From Legionella saoudiensis (GTDB lineage: Bacteria; Pseudomonadota; Gammaproteobacteria; Legionellales; Legionellaceae): DNA of 39,467 bases. The notes beneath the pieces were generated by a model. That model saw only the letters and a list, made by a program, of their open reading frames with translations. It had not been told where the DNA came from and ran no database searches. The position numbers and the translations under genes were made by a program. Numbering within the stretch: position 1 is the stretch's first letter; each line of letters opens with the position of its first letter. Below, in pieces: positions 8,292-15,846 of this stretch. The stretch covers positions 37,689 through 77,155 of the forward strand of contig NZ_LN901319.1 of the NCBI RefSeq assembly GCF_001465875.1, read 5' to 3'.

Positions 8292-8329
8292 CTCACTATT
8301 TGACATATACTCACTATTTGACATATAAT
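8292..8329 (+). promoter_or_regulatory. Promoter built from an 18-bp tandem duplication
   Basis: CTCACTATTTGACATATA occurs at 8292-8309 and again at 8310-8327. The TTGACA of the first unit (8300-8305) and the TATAAT formed at the end of the second (8324-8329) are separated by exactly 18 bp. Both boxes match the sigma-70 consensus, and the ATG of the LRR gene follows 49 bp downstream. Confidence 0.75.
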
Positions 8330-8378
8330 TGAACAATATGCTAAATATGTTTAATTATAAAAAATAGGGTGTATTTTC

Positions 8379-10220
8379 ATGAAGCTTGAGCTAAATCATA
8401 AAACTGCCGCAGAAATAATTACCTTACTCCAAACAATACCCGCTACCACATCTTTAACCTTAGTAGGAGACAACCAGTTTCATAAACAAGATTGGGAAAA
8501 AATCTTCACAGCTCTCCCTCAATCAATAACTTCGCTAAAATTTCATGCTATAGGTAGCAGCAGCATAGCAACATTGTCTAATGCTCTTTCCACATTGGGA
8601 AAAAATATCGTTTCTCTGGAATTCATTGCCTGTGGCAACGGCGAAAATATAATTAAGCAATCACATGCTTTTCCAGAAACGGTCACTACTCTGAATCTAA
8701 CGAATTGTCCTTTACCTGATTATCCGGATAATGAATCAGCTAATACAGTATTTGATCAATTAAATCCCAAAATTACCTCCTTAGGCTTACGAAATTCGCT
8801 CGTCAGGAAAGACGGTACACAATTAACGCGAGTCTTGGCTGCTCTACCGAAAACACTGATGCAACTTGATTTGGGGTCTAACTTCTTTGGAAACTTTCGG
8901 GGTCGTGCTCAACCATCTCCGACTGCTACCGAGCTTGTGCAGGCCTTCACTGCAATTAAAGCCCCATTAACTCATCTAAGCCTAGCCAATAATGACATGT
9001 TAAGAGGGATAACAGGACCAGAAGCTGCTACTCTAGCCACCGCGCTTCAAAAACTCATTTCCCTGGACTTAAGTAATACACAATTTCTAGAATTTAACAC
9101 GGCATCATTATCACTTTTCACTAATCTAAAAGTCACCCAACTTAATATAAAAGGCAGTCAGCTTGATTTGAAAAAAACATCTTTTAAAAATCTACCTCAG
9201 GAACTTCGTGTTCTCGATTACAGAAATAATGATATTGATAAAGATGATCTGAAATATTTTAAGGAGCTTCCGCCTAGGCTGACTACTATAGCTTTAAATT
9301 ATGATAACTTTATTATATGCAAACCTGAAGCATTATTTGCTGCCTTGCCTACAACACTTTCTACACTGGTTTTAAATGACAGGTTTACTGATTCCAGAGC
9401 CTCTTTACCTAATTTAATATCCATTATGCAAAAAATTCCCTCTCATATTAAAATTCTTGATTTAAGCAATAATAATCTGGAACGTTTTTCTTCAGAAGAA
9501 CTGGAACAGCTTATAATGGCTATTCCCCAACATGTACAACGCATTGTTTTAAAGGATAATCTTTTATTTCATAATAAATCCTCTACAGAAATGGAAAAAA
9601 TACTTATCGCTTTTGGACCGCTGGAACAAAGGCAGCGATTTAATCTGGAAGGTACTGGTTTTCCTCAACTACAAACAGCGCTTCTCCCAATAACAATGAT
9701 GGTTGGGAAAAAACACCAGACGCCCTCCGGCGAAAGAACCGCCTTACCAATAAACTTATGGGCAACTATTTTGAGTTATACTACTTTTGGCACCGACGAA
9801 AGGGTCATGGAACCCCGCATATTGGAGGCTATGAATAACTTACAAACCATAAAACAAAAGGTCTCAGATGACTCTCGTCTGCAATCCTTAAAAACAGCAG
9901 TAGCTACCGCAGAACAAGAGTACAGAAAATATCTGAGTGGAGCTGAAAGCTCTCGAGGACAACGAAACTGGGCGAGCACTTTTTTTTCATTCAATCACTC
10001 CCAAACAGTTCAAAATTCAATAATGATCTTAAATCAAAAAGTCCAGGAATCTCAAACTGCTGCTGAAGCAATACAATTTATTAAAGAATTTTTAACTAAT
10101 CCTAGTAATAAAAATGTCGCACACTCTCCAGAGCTCTTTTTGGCCGATCAAATAGTAAAGATTGACGGATTAGAGCAAGTGCAAGAATATTATCCGCAAT
10201 ATAAGCCTTATCAATCATGA
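8379..10220 (+). CDS. Leucine-rich-repeat protein, candidate Dot/Icm effector
   Basis: The protein has 613 residues without signal peptide or membrane segment. Residues from about 20 to 400 contain repeated LRR cores of the form LP.(S/T)(I/L)..LxLxxN, for example LPQSITSLKFHAIG, FPETVTTLNLTNC, LPKTLMQLDLGSNFF, ITSLGLRN and IKILDLSNNNLERFS. This ribonuclease-inhibitor-like spacing is typical of Legionella LRR effectors. From about 440 on the sequence is helical and hydrophilic, without repeats. The start has AGGGTG seven bases before ATG. The gene stands alone behind its own strong promoter. LRR domains bind protein partners; the host target is unknown, and effector status is inferred from domain type and from the F-box and ankyrin neighbours. 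Confidence 0.82.
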   Translation: MKLELNHKTAAEIITLLQTIPATTSLTLVGDNQFHKQDWEKIFTALPQSITSLKFHAIGSSSIATLSNALSTLGKNIVSLEFIACGNGENIIKQSHAFPETVTTLNLTNCPLPDYPDNESANTVFDQLNPKITSLGLRNSLVRKDGTQLTRVLAALPKTLMQLDLGSNFFGNFRGRAQPSPTATELVQAFTAIKAPLTHLSLANNDMLRGITGPEAATLATALQKLISLDLSNTQFLEFNTASLSLFTNLKVTQLNIKGSQLDLKKTSFKNLPQELRVLDYRNNDIDKDDLKYFKELPPRLTTIALNYDNFIICKPEALFAALPTTLSTLVLNDRFTDSRASLPNLISIMQKIPSHIKILDLSNNNLERFSSEELEQLIMAIPQHVQRIVLKDNLLFHNKSSTEMEKILIAFGPLEQRQRFNLEGTGFPQLQTALLPITMMVGKKHQTPSGERTALPINLWATILSYTTFGTDERVMEPRILEAMNNLQTIKQKVSDDSRLQSLKTAVATAEQEYRKYLSGAESSRGQRNWASTFFSFNHSQTVQNSIMILNQKVQESQTAAEAIQFIKEFLTNPSNKNVAHSPELFLADQIVKIDGLEQVQEYYPQYKPYQS

Positions 10221-10572
10221 AGAATTTAAACTTTCTCTGACCGCAAGATAAGAGGTTAAAGGAGTAAAGAAAAAGAAGCGGTCAACCAAACTTTAGGATT
10301 GTTGGGATCTCTTAAACGTGTTTTGCAATAGAACTAAATACCGAGAAGCTAATAACCGCTAATCATGATCATCGGATTGATAGCAACACTCAAGTGTTCT
10401 TAAATGAAATTATTTGACTAAACACACTAAAAGTTTTCAAAGCGCAGTTAGACATCTAATGAGCAGTATAATTCTGTGCTCATTAATTAAGCCAATCTGA
10501 CTCCTGATATGCTAAGGCTTTGTCATGTTAACACTTCTTTTTAGCTTCAGGAAGATTCTACTTTTTTTTGCT
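10221..10572. other. Intergenic region before the protease-ankyrin gene
   Basis: No gene is visible. TGACCGC near 10238 and GCGGTCA near 10280 are inverted copies about 36 bp apart and could form a long-loop hairpin after the LRR gene. A T-rich stretch at 10560-10570 leads into the -10 of the next gene. Confidence 0.4.
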
Positions 10573-10592
10573 ATAATTATTGGACCCCCCCC
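10573..10592 (+). promoter_or_regulatory. -10 box followed by a C8 tract in the leader
   Basis: TATAAT at 10573-10578 is a perfect -10, but no good -35 is seen 16-18 bp upstream. Eight consecutive C residues follow at about 10585-10592, just where transcription would start, 18 bp before the ATG at 10610. Such runs are prone to slippage and can alter promoter or leader function. Confidence 0.45.
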
Positions 10593-10609
10593 TGAGGCAT
10601 AGGGAAGTT

Positions 10610-12031
10610 ATGGCACGGCGTGATCAAACCGCTTTAATTTCACAATTGAATAGATATTTATCTTTATTAAATTCTGAAAATCTACCGCTTAATGGGATTT
10701 GTTTTGGTCTATCAGTCTGTCGTTCTGCTATGCGAATATCTGGAAAACTGGAATGGTGGGACGCTGCTATTGCTCAAATTTTATTATGGGACGGTCAAAA
10801 GGACTCGCTTCTTAAAAGGATTATTTTACCAGACGCGAATTCACCTCAGGGTGTCCCTTTAGAAATGCTTTTTGAACGAATAATTAATTATTTAGTTTTT
10901 AATCATGGAATTTATGTACCTCTTCCTCTACCTCAATACCATTTATTAACACCTGGACAATTCTTCAGTTTGGTTGATAGTCATAACGAAATACATCAAA
11001 TTGAAGAGACTCATCGTATGGCTGGAAGTTTTTTCACAAATGATTTAATAAGTATTTTTGAAGATGCTAATACGATAGAGGCCATTAAAAATAGCATTTG
11101 CATTGTAAATAATATGTCCCATGCTTGCGAATTAGGGTGGTTAGATGGACGATGGTATTTTTATGACCCTGAATATGGTAAGGGCACTCAGAAGTTTTTT
11201 GAAACGTCTAAAGAGCTAACCGAAGAGATTTTTTCAAGATTAGGTAAAGAGGTTTGCATACAGCTTGCTAGTTTAACTAAACTTAAAAATAAGCCTTTTA
11301 AAACTTTTGAGGACCTTGTTATTCAACATGCTGAGAGATTGACTTCTCAAAAAGGTTTTTTGATCATAGCCAAGTGGCATACTTCTTTAATACCTCAGCT
11401 ATTGGAAAATTTAAGCCAAGACGAAATTTCCCCACTCCTTAATCAAACTGATACATACGGTTGGTCTGCCATAATGTTTGCGGCATATAATAATATTCCC
11501 GAAGCTGCCCATGCTCTTTATGCTGCAGGTGCCAATCTTAATCAAACCTTACCAAAAAACGGGTGGACCCCGCTCATTATAGCTAGTAGAAATAATGCTT
11601 CTGATACAATAAGACAGCTCCATGCAGATGGAGCAGATCTCAATCAAAAGGATTTAAATGGCGAAACTGCATTAATACACGCTGTGAACAGTAATGCTAC
11701 GGCTGCTGTTAAAACTCTTTGTGAATTTAATGTGAATGTACTGCAAAGATATAAAGGTGCAACTGCGCTTCACTACGCCATTACTTTGAAAGATACAGAG
11801 ATTTTTTCGCTTTTATTAAGAAAAGCAGGAAATCTCCCGCCTGAAATTTTTTCAGAATTGCATAAAATAGCAACATTTTTAAAAAAAGTGGACGTTATAT
11901 CTTTATTAGAGTTTCAAAAAACACAATCTGCTCCTAAAAATTATGCTTTAACATTCTTTAAGGCAAATAAGAGCGAACCCCTAGAGCAATCCTTACCAAT
12001 AACAGATAAATCATTTTCTAATAAAAGATGA
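10610..12031 (+). CDS. Cysteine-protease-like protein with ankyrin repeats, candidate effector
   Basis: The likely start is the ATG at 10610, behind AGGGAAG; an in-frame TTG at 10580 is much less likely. Of the 473 residues, the first 200 show a papain/YopT-like (C58) arrangement: GICFGLS with C31, SHACELGWLDGRWYFYDPEYG with H171 and D186. In YopT the Cys, His and Asp stand in the same motifs and order. Residues about 281-405 form four ankyrin repeats (YGWSAIMFAA, NGWTPLIIASRNN, NGETALIHAVNSN, ATALHYAITLKD). There is no signal peptide. C58 proteases cleave host proteins near lipidated cysteines or act as cyclases and autoproteases; the substrate here is unknown. Ankyrin effectors are common in Legionella. 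The fold and catalytic assignment are inferred from motifs only. Confidence 0.78.
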   Translation: MARRDQTALISQLNRYLSLLNSENLPLNGICFGLSVCRSAMRISGKLEWWDAAIAQILLWDGQKDSLLKRIILPDANSPQGVPLEMLFERIINYLVFNHGIYVPLPLPQYHLLTPGQFFSLVDSHNEIHQIEETHRMAGSFFTNDLISIFEDANTIEAIKNSICIVNNMSHACELGWLDGRWYFYDPEYGKGTQKFFETSKELTEEIFSRLGKEVCIQLASLTKLKNKPFKTFEDLVIQHAERLTSQKGFLIIAKWHTSLIPQLLENLSQDEISPLLNQTDTYGWSAIMFAAYNNIPEAAHALYAAGANLNQTLPKNGWTPLIIASRNNASDTIRQLHADGADLNQKDLNGETALIHAVNSNATAAVKTLCEFNVNVLQRYKGATALHYAITLKDTEIFSLLLRKAGNLPPEIFSELHKIATFLKKVDVISLLEFQKTQSAPKNYALTFFKANKSEPLEQSLPITDKSFSNKR

Positions 12032-12192
12032 ACAGCAATAACATTCTTTTCAAAATTCAGTTCTGCAATATTTTGTAATTTTTATAATATTAACCATTTG
12101 GTGGTAATTGGACAATTTGCGCTATTTACAATCGCTGCATTGCCCTCTATGATTTGATTAATGTAACAACAATCATAATAAGTGAGGGCAAT

Positions 12193-12340
12193 ATGAGTCG
12201 AGGTGGAAAAAGACTTGGAGCAGGACGCCCAGAAGGTAGTAGCCAATATGGTGAAGCCACAAAAACCATTCGTGTTCCCATTTCCCGCGTTGAGGAAATT
12301 AAGGACTATTTGCAAGAGCAGTCAAGAGGCATTCCTCTTT
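12193..12340 (+). pseudogene. UmuD-like protein, N-terminal part only
   Basis: The ATG at 12193 follows GAGGGC. The 49 native residues begin SRGGKRLGAGRPEGSSQYGE and continue ATKTIRVPISRVEEIKDYL, the N-terminal extension seen in long UmuD-type proteins of plasmids and islands. At 12341 the gene is cut by the Tn3 terminal repeat, and the frame runs 68 nt further to a stop at 12408. The serine-lysine protease domain is absent. No umuC follows. The small size makes the UmuD call tentative; another short DNA-binding protein with the same GAGRP motif is possible. Confidence 0.6.
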
Positions 12341-12373
12341 GGGGTTTGAAGTCCAATGGTACGAAAACGTACG

Positions 12374-12693
12374 CTAAGGAATTTCAATATTTTCAGCCAG
12401 CTTATTGAACGGTCTTAGTTGCCCTTTCATTATGGCATCGTTCAAGGTAAATGAGTAATGTCCAAGAACATTAATATGCTCATGCTGCAATGGTGAAAGC
12501 CTGACCTCATCTTCTTCTTGTATAACAATAGATTTTTGTTCTAAATGATTTCTTGCAGCGTTCATATAAATAGTATTCCAGAGTACAACAGCATTAGTTA
12601 CTAGACCCAGGGCGCCCAGCTGATCTTCCTGTCCCTCGCGGTATCTTTTGCGGATTTCTCCACGTTGACCATGACAGATAATTCTGGCAACAG
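12374..12693 (-). pseudogene. tnpA: Tn3-family TnpA, last 105 residues
   Basis: The fragment holds the same C-terminal residues as remnant A (from the CHGQRGEIRKRYREGQ stretch to the final NIEIP). It ends at 12693, where homology with remnant A stops. It contains none of the early catalytic Asp residues and is inactive. Confidence 0.85.
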
Positions 12694-12708
12694 AGACATT
12701 TTTAGCCT

Positions 12709-12772
12709 ATGCGACTCTTCGGATATGCTCGTGTTTCAACCAGTCAGCAATCTTTAGACATTCAGATTAAAG
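12709..12772 (+). pseudogene. tnpR: Tn3-type resolvase TnpR, first 21 residues
   Basis: The ATG at 12709 begins MRLFGYARVSTSQQSLDIQI, an almost exact match to the start of Tn3-type serine resolvases, including the catalytic Ser10 in ARVST. IS6 copy 2 cuts it at 12773; the frame then runs a few codons into the IS. Its divergent orientation to tnpA matches the Tn3 layout. Confidence 0.85.
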
Positions 12773-13588
12773 GGCGCCGTCAAGTTAACTTTTCATAAAG
12801 CAAGCAAATAGCGGATGTCGAATTTTAGGCGCAAAGCAGTTGCATGGCCGCGTCATTCCAAATTTCTTTGGCTGATTGAAATTGGCTTATTCGTTGATGG
12901 GCGGAGTTGGTATAGCGCCCCACGGCGACAGCAAAGAGATTACGCACTTTCCCCATGAGTGCGATGACGGCCTGTGCCCCAGCAGGTGATTTAAATCGAA
13001 TGAGGCATTTTTCTTTTCTACGCGTGGGCTGATGGGCATTTTCTACCCGATTATTGAGCCCTTTATGCGAACGATGCTCAACCCCTTTACCCATCTGGCG
13101 AATGGGTTTTGTGTAGCTCCTGAGCTTGTCTGTTACAATCACCCGAGGTTTGGGATAGGCATTCAATAAACGAGACAGGAAGCGAATAGCCGCCTTTTTA
13201 TTGCGCCGCTTTTGCAGAAACACATCCAGCTCATAGCCCGAATCATCCACGGCGCGCCATAAATAATACGTCGCTCCACCAATGCGTAATTGCTGCTCAT
13301 CCAGGTGCCACTTATCCGATGGCCTGGGTGCTCGCTTCTTCATGACATTCTTAAAATGAGAACCAAACTTAATGCACCATTGACGTATCGTCTCATAACT
13401 CACATCAATACCGCGGTACAGCAAGCGCTCTGAAACATCACGGTAACTGTCATTAAAACGATGATAACTCCATACTGCGATGCTGATTAACTCCAATGGA
13501 TAACGGTATCTTTTAGGCTTCCTTTCTAGCATCACGGTCTTCCTGTAAATAAATTACAGTCTAGACCAAAAGTTAACTTGACGATGCC
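12773..13588 (-). mobile_element. IS6-family insertion sequence, copy 2 (816 bp, inverted)
   Basis: This element has the same length, terminal repeats and transposase as copy 1 at 1249-2064, but the opposite orientation. The flanking octamers GATTAAAG (12765-12772) and CTTATTTA (13589-13596) do not match each other. They also do not match those of copy 1 directly or as reverse complements. The left neighbour is a resolvase fragment; the right neighbour is unrelated sequence. Confidence 0.9.
12825..13535 (-). CDS. IS6-family transposase (copy 2)
   Basis: The protein is identical to that of copy 1, with D79, D136 and E165 intact, so both copies could supply transposase. The start is GTG at 13535 or ATG at 13532, behind the same CAGGAAG site. 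Absolute identity between the copies points to recent duplication or to gene conversion. Confidence 0.95.
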   Translation of the reverse strand: MMLERKPKRYRYPLELISIAVWSYHRFNDSYRDVSERLLYRGIDVSYETIRQWCIKFGSHFKNVMKKRAPRPSDKWHLDEQQLRIGGATYYLWRAVDDSGYELDVFLQKRRNKKAAIRFLSRLLNAYPKPRVIVTDKLRSYTKPIRQMGKGVEHRSHKGLNNRVENAHQPTRRKEKCLIRFKSPAGAQAVIALMGKVRNLFAVAVGRYTNSAHQRISQFQSAKEIWNDAAMQLLCA

Positions 13589-13940
13589 CTTATTTAATAG
13601 GGTAAGTGTGCAATCTTAAGTTGGGTGTGACAATCAATGGAATTGAAAGATACTCTAATAAATCAACTTGTTGGCCTCACGTTCCGGAACTTGCGCTGTG
13701 ATGCAAAATCAACAAGTACTAGCCGTCCATAATTGCACTATTATTTAACTGAATTATTGGTGGTAGTTCCTATAATGGTGAGAGTAGGAACTGTACTGAC
13801 CTTCGGGGTGAGTAAGCGGTCAGATCACGTCGACCCACAAAAACAAGGGGAACGAGCACACTTTCGCTTAGCGAGCCGATTTCTGGAGCTGGGATGTTCC
13901 GGAATCTTTCACGATGTAGCGTTCCCCTTATTGATTAATT
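13589..13940. other. GC-richer segment with nested inverted repeats, no recognised gene
   Basis: The segment has several palindromes: GTTCCGGAAC at 13681-13690 and TTCCGGAA again at 13897-13904; AGTTCCTA (13765-13772) with TAGGAACT (13785-13792); AAGGGGAACG (13845-13854) with CGTTCCCCTT (13920-13929); and TCGCTTAGCGA (13864-13874) inside the last pair. A 79-codon frame at 13733-13972 crosses these repeats, overlaps the antitoxin end and lacks a ribosome site, so I do not call it a gene. A structured RNA or the end of an unidentified mobile element are both possible. Confidence 0.4.
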
Positions 13941-14330
13941 CTATTCTAAAAAATATTTATAATTCACATTAAAAGTTTGCTCCAATCGTTTTGCAATAGT
14001 TTTTCCAATTGGCCGCCTTCCATTTTCCATTTTTGATAGATTTGCTTGAGTAACATTGATTAATTTTGCAAATTCAATCTGATTCAAATTTTCACGAGCT
14101 CGTAATCCTTTTAAAAGAGCGCCAGCTTTTGTATATTGTTCATTAAGATCGTTAAATAGCTCTTCTACTGAAACAAACTCTTCCTCCGATTTTCTTTCAT
14201 CGGGCTCAACTCGATACTGTTCTGCTACCTTTTTAGGGATAGCATAAGCTCGTTTGCCTACTTGAAAACGTATAATTTTATCTTTTGTTGTTTGTTTTTT
14301 AGTATGGTGCTTTTTCGTGAGTGCCTGCAT
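13941..14330 (-). CDS. HTH (XRE) antitoxin
   Basis: The protein has 129 residues. A Lys-rich N-terminus (TKKHHTKKQTTKDK) precedes a middle acidic linker and a C-terminal XRE helix-turn-helix (LKGLRARENLNQIEFAKLINVTQANLSKMENGRRPIGKTIAKRLEQTF). It lies downstream of, and overlaps by 32 nt, the toxin gene on the same strand, so the two are translationally coupled. It probably neutralises that toxin and represses the shared promoter upstream of 14604. Confidence 0.85.
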   Translation of the reverse strand: MQALTKKHHTKKQTTKDKIIRFQVGKRAYAIPKKVAEQYRVEPDERKSEEEFVSVEELFNDLNEQYTKAGALLKGLRARENLNQIEFAKLINVTQANLSKMENGRRPIGKTIAKRLEQTFNVNYKYFLE

Positions 14331-14604
14331 AATACACCTCTATGATTTTGACTTCGTTTTCTACTACTTCCCAACAACATACGTATGTAGGATTTCCCTT
14401 AACTAAATGACAATGCCGTAAATCACGGGAGCTTTTTACTCCCTTGAGCCCTCTAAGCTTTCCATAATTAGGCCACGATGTTCCTGGAAATGGCCCTTTA
14501 TTCTTCAAGTCGGTTACCAATAAATTTAAAGCGTGAAAAGCAGCTTTACTTAACCCTCCAGTTTGCTTCGCAGCTTTTTTTGTAAATCTAACTTGCCAGC
14601 TCAT
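14299..14604 (-). CDS. RelE/HigB-like toxin
   Basis: The protein has 101 residues. It begins SWQVRFTKKAAKQTGGLSKAAF, has a central KLRGLKGVKSSRDLRHCHLVKGN segment, and ends with a strand VVENEVKIIEVYYAGTHEKAPY. This is the layout of RelE-superfamily interferases annotated as cytotoxic translational repressors. The toxin is first in the pair. Just upstream on the minus strand, the palindrome GACATATGTC (14626-14635) and a partial second copy around 14640 could be the operator. Confidence 0.82.
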   Translation of the reverse strand: MSWQVRFTKKAAKQTGGLSKAAFHALNLLVTDLKNKGPFPGTSWPNYGKLRGLKGVKSSRDLRHCHLVKGNPTYVCCWEVVENEVKIIEVYYAGTHEKAPY

Positions 14605-14625
14605 TTTAATGATATACCATAAATT

Positions 14626-14650
14626 GACATATGTCTAATTATGACATAAA
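14626..14650 (-). promoter_or_regulatory. Putative operator of the second TA pair
   Basis: GACATATGTC (14626-14635) is a perfect 10-bp palindrome 22 bp before the toxin start. TATGACATAA at 14640-14649 repeats one half of it. The neighbouring TAGACA / TATCAT pair, 17 bp apart on the minus strand, could be the promoter, though its -10 then lies very close to the ATG. Confidence 0.45.
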
Positions 14651-14758
14651 TTATTTATTGAAACAATCAAAACAGGCACGTGAAAAATAACCATATTAAG
14701 AGCCGTCTTACAAATGTTCGCTTGTAGATGCAATTAGTAAAAATTATACATCATACAT

Positions 14759-14941
14759 TCAAGGAAGTTCTGGAAGATCCATCCAATGAGTTACGGCTAT
14801 GGAGGGATAAGTAGGTCGCTTAAAACTAGACCATGAGTCACTAGATTTACAATATTGGCATATTTCTATTTGAGAATTGGCTATCACAACCAAATAGGTG
14901 CCATCATAAGGAGGTGGTGTAGAGACCAGTTTCCAATTCAT
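14759..14941 (-). CDS. Small DUF551-like protein
   Basis: The 60-residue protein has the tryptophan/proline-rich pattern MNWKLVSTPPPYDGTYLVVI at the start and AVTHWMDLPELP at the end. This matches the small phage and island proteins with a DUF551-type domain (typically W..V....P..G..YL.V and HWMPLPEPP). A GGAG site lies eight bases before the ATG. Its function is unknown. It stands alone between TA modules. Confidence 0.6.
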   Translation of the reverse strand: MNWKLVSTPPPYDGTYLVVIANSQIEICQYCKSSDSWSSFKRPTYPSIAVTHWMDLPELP

Positions 14942-15251
14942 GGGTCGCTCTCCAATCTATTAAAGTGAGGTTTAACATGTCTCGATAAAACTCAATAGTA
15001 TATTAATAAATTATAGCCAATAAGTTCTATATTGATGGCCAATCTCCAGTGCTAAAAACTTTAAATTTCTTATATCAATAAAGTACACTCTTATGATAGG
15101 TAGGAAATAATAAGCACGCACCTATCATATGATTTAAATTTTACCTTTTGATAGATGACTATCTAAATATCTAGATCTAATTGATATAACCCGAATGTAT
15201 CAGACAGTTTCAAAACTCAACCATTTTCAAAGACCAGACCCAGATAGGGTA
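14942..15251. other. Intergenic, no gene seen
   Basis: This AT-rich stretch carries no supported gene on either strand. TAGGTAGG-type short repeats near 15,100 and CACCTATCAT near 15,120 form a loose inverted pair around 15,100-15,130. Confidence 0.4.
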
Positions 15252-15386
15252 CTAAGCGGCCTCTATTTTTTTGCTTTGCAAATACACCCTTCTTGGCCTT
15301 ATTTCCCCGCGCTTTAGCCCATTAAGAACAACAGAAAATGTCTTAAGCCGGTTGGCTGCTCTATTGCCCCCTATACCCGACAAGCT
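15252..15386 (-). pseudogene. C-terminal remnant of an unidentified protein
   Basis: A frame without a start reads SLSGIGGNRAANRLKTFSVV and then LNGLKRGEIRPRRVYLQSKK to a TAG at 15252-15254. It is basic, well formed and different in composition from its surroundings, as in the end of a transposase or phage protein. Upstream of 15387 the frame is stopped. I cannot name the family. Confidence 0.4.
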
Positions 15387-15392
15387 ATTTAA

Positions 15393-15764
15393 TTAAAAAG
15401 TTATCTCAGTTAAAATTTTTTCTGAAACCATACGTTCAATTTTATCTTGTGACAAGTTTAAAAATATTCCAGCAGCTTTCTTATACTCTTTGAGTTCATC
15501 TGGAGTTAAATTTTCCTTTTCGCTCTTGGGAAAACCATATAAAAAATATGCGCAAGCATTGTATTGATACACTATGATACATCGGTAACCAGATGATTTG
15601 CCTTGATTTGGCCGAGCCAATCTTTGTTTGTAAAGCCCGTTTCCTAAATTAGCGTCAATACGACCCTTCTCTAAAGCGGTTACTACTTTAACTAGTGAAT
15701 TATCCTCAATACCTTCTTTATTAGCAAACCTCGAAAAATTCTTCGTTTTAAATATGCGCAACAT
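15393..15764 (-). CDS. RelE-like toxin with its own promoter-operator
   Basis: I take the ATG at 15762-15764, behind AAGGAATT, because the promoter at 15790-15818 would exclude the longer frame that opens at 15881. The 123 residues begin LRIFKTKNFSRFANKEGI and include GLYKQRLARPNQGKSSGYRC and AYFLYGFPKSEKENLT, the pattern of the RelE-type toxins that pair with HTH antitoxins (sometimes called the YgjN/HigB2 group). The antitoxin gene is upstream at 15847-16170, so the order here is antitoxin then toxin, with 82 bp between. That gap holds a complete promoter and operator. Confidence 0.82.
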   Translation of the reverse strand: MLRIFKTKNFSRFANKEGIEDNSLVKVVTALEKGRIDANLGNGLYKQRLARPNQGKSSGYRCIIVYQYNACAYFLYGFPKSEKENLTPDELKEYKKAAGIFLNLSQDKIERMVSEKILTEITF

Positions 15765-15789
15765 TAATTCCTTGACATTATAATTGTAC

Positions 15790-15818
15790 ATTATATAGAA
15801 CCAAGTTCCATAGATCAA
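15790..15818 (-). promoter_or_regulatory. Promoter-operator of the toxin gene
   Basis: On the minus strand TTGATC (15813-15818), 17 bp and TATAAT (15790-15795) form a near-consensus promoter. The spacer holds GAACCAAGTTC read on the plus strand, a GAAC-N3-GTTC palindrome. The same arrangement occurs at 16259-16287. Confidence 0.75.
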
Positions 15819-15846
15819 GGAAGTGTTGCAAAATTGTAAAGGAAAA

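Larger units (their letters stand above)
12341..12772. mobile_element. Tn3-family transposon remnant B with internal deletion
   Basis: Positions 12341-12693 repeat 5118-5470 base for base in the same orientation, as far as I can read. At 12694 the tnpA sequence jumps straight to the leader and first codons of a divergent resolvase gene, so most of tnpA and the usual res region are gone. At 12773 the resolvase is cut by IS6 copy 2. Confidence 0.85.

Noticed and set aside
13733..13972. 79-codon frame on the plus strand
   Set aside because: It crosses several palindromes, overlaps the end of the antitoxin gene and has no ribosome site; I treat the region as structured non-coding DNA.
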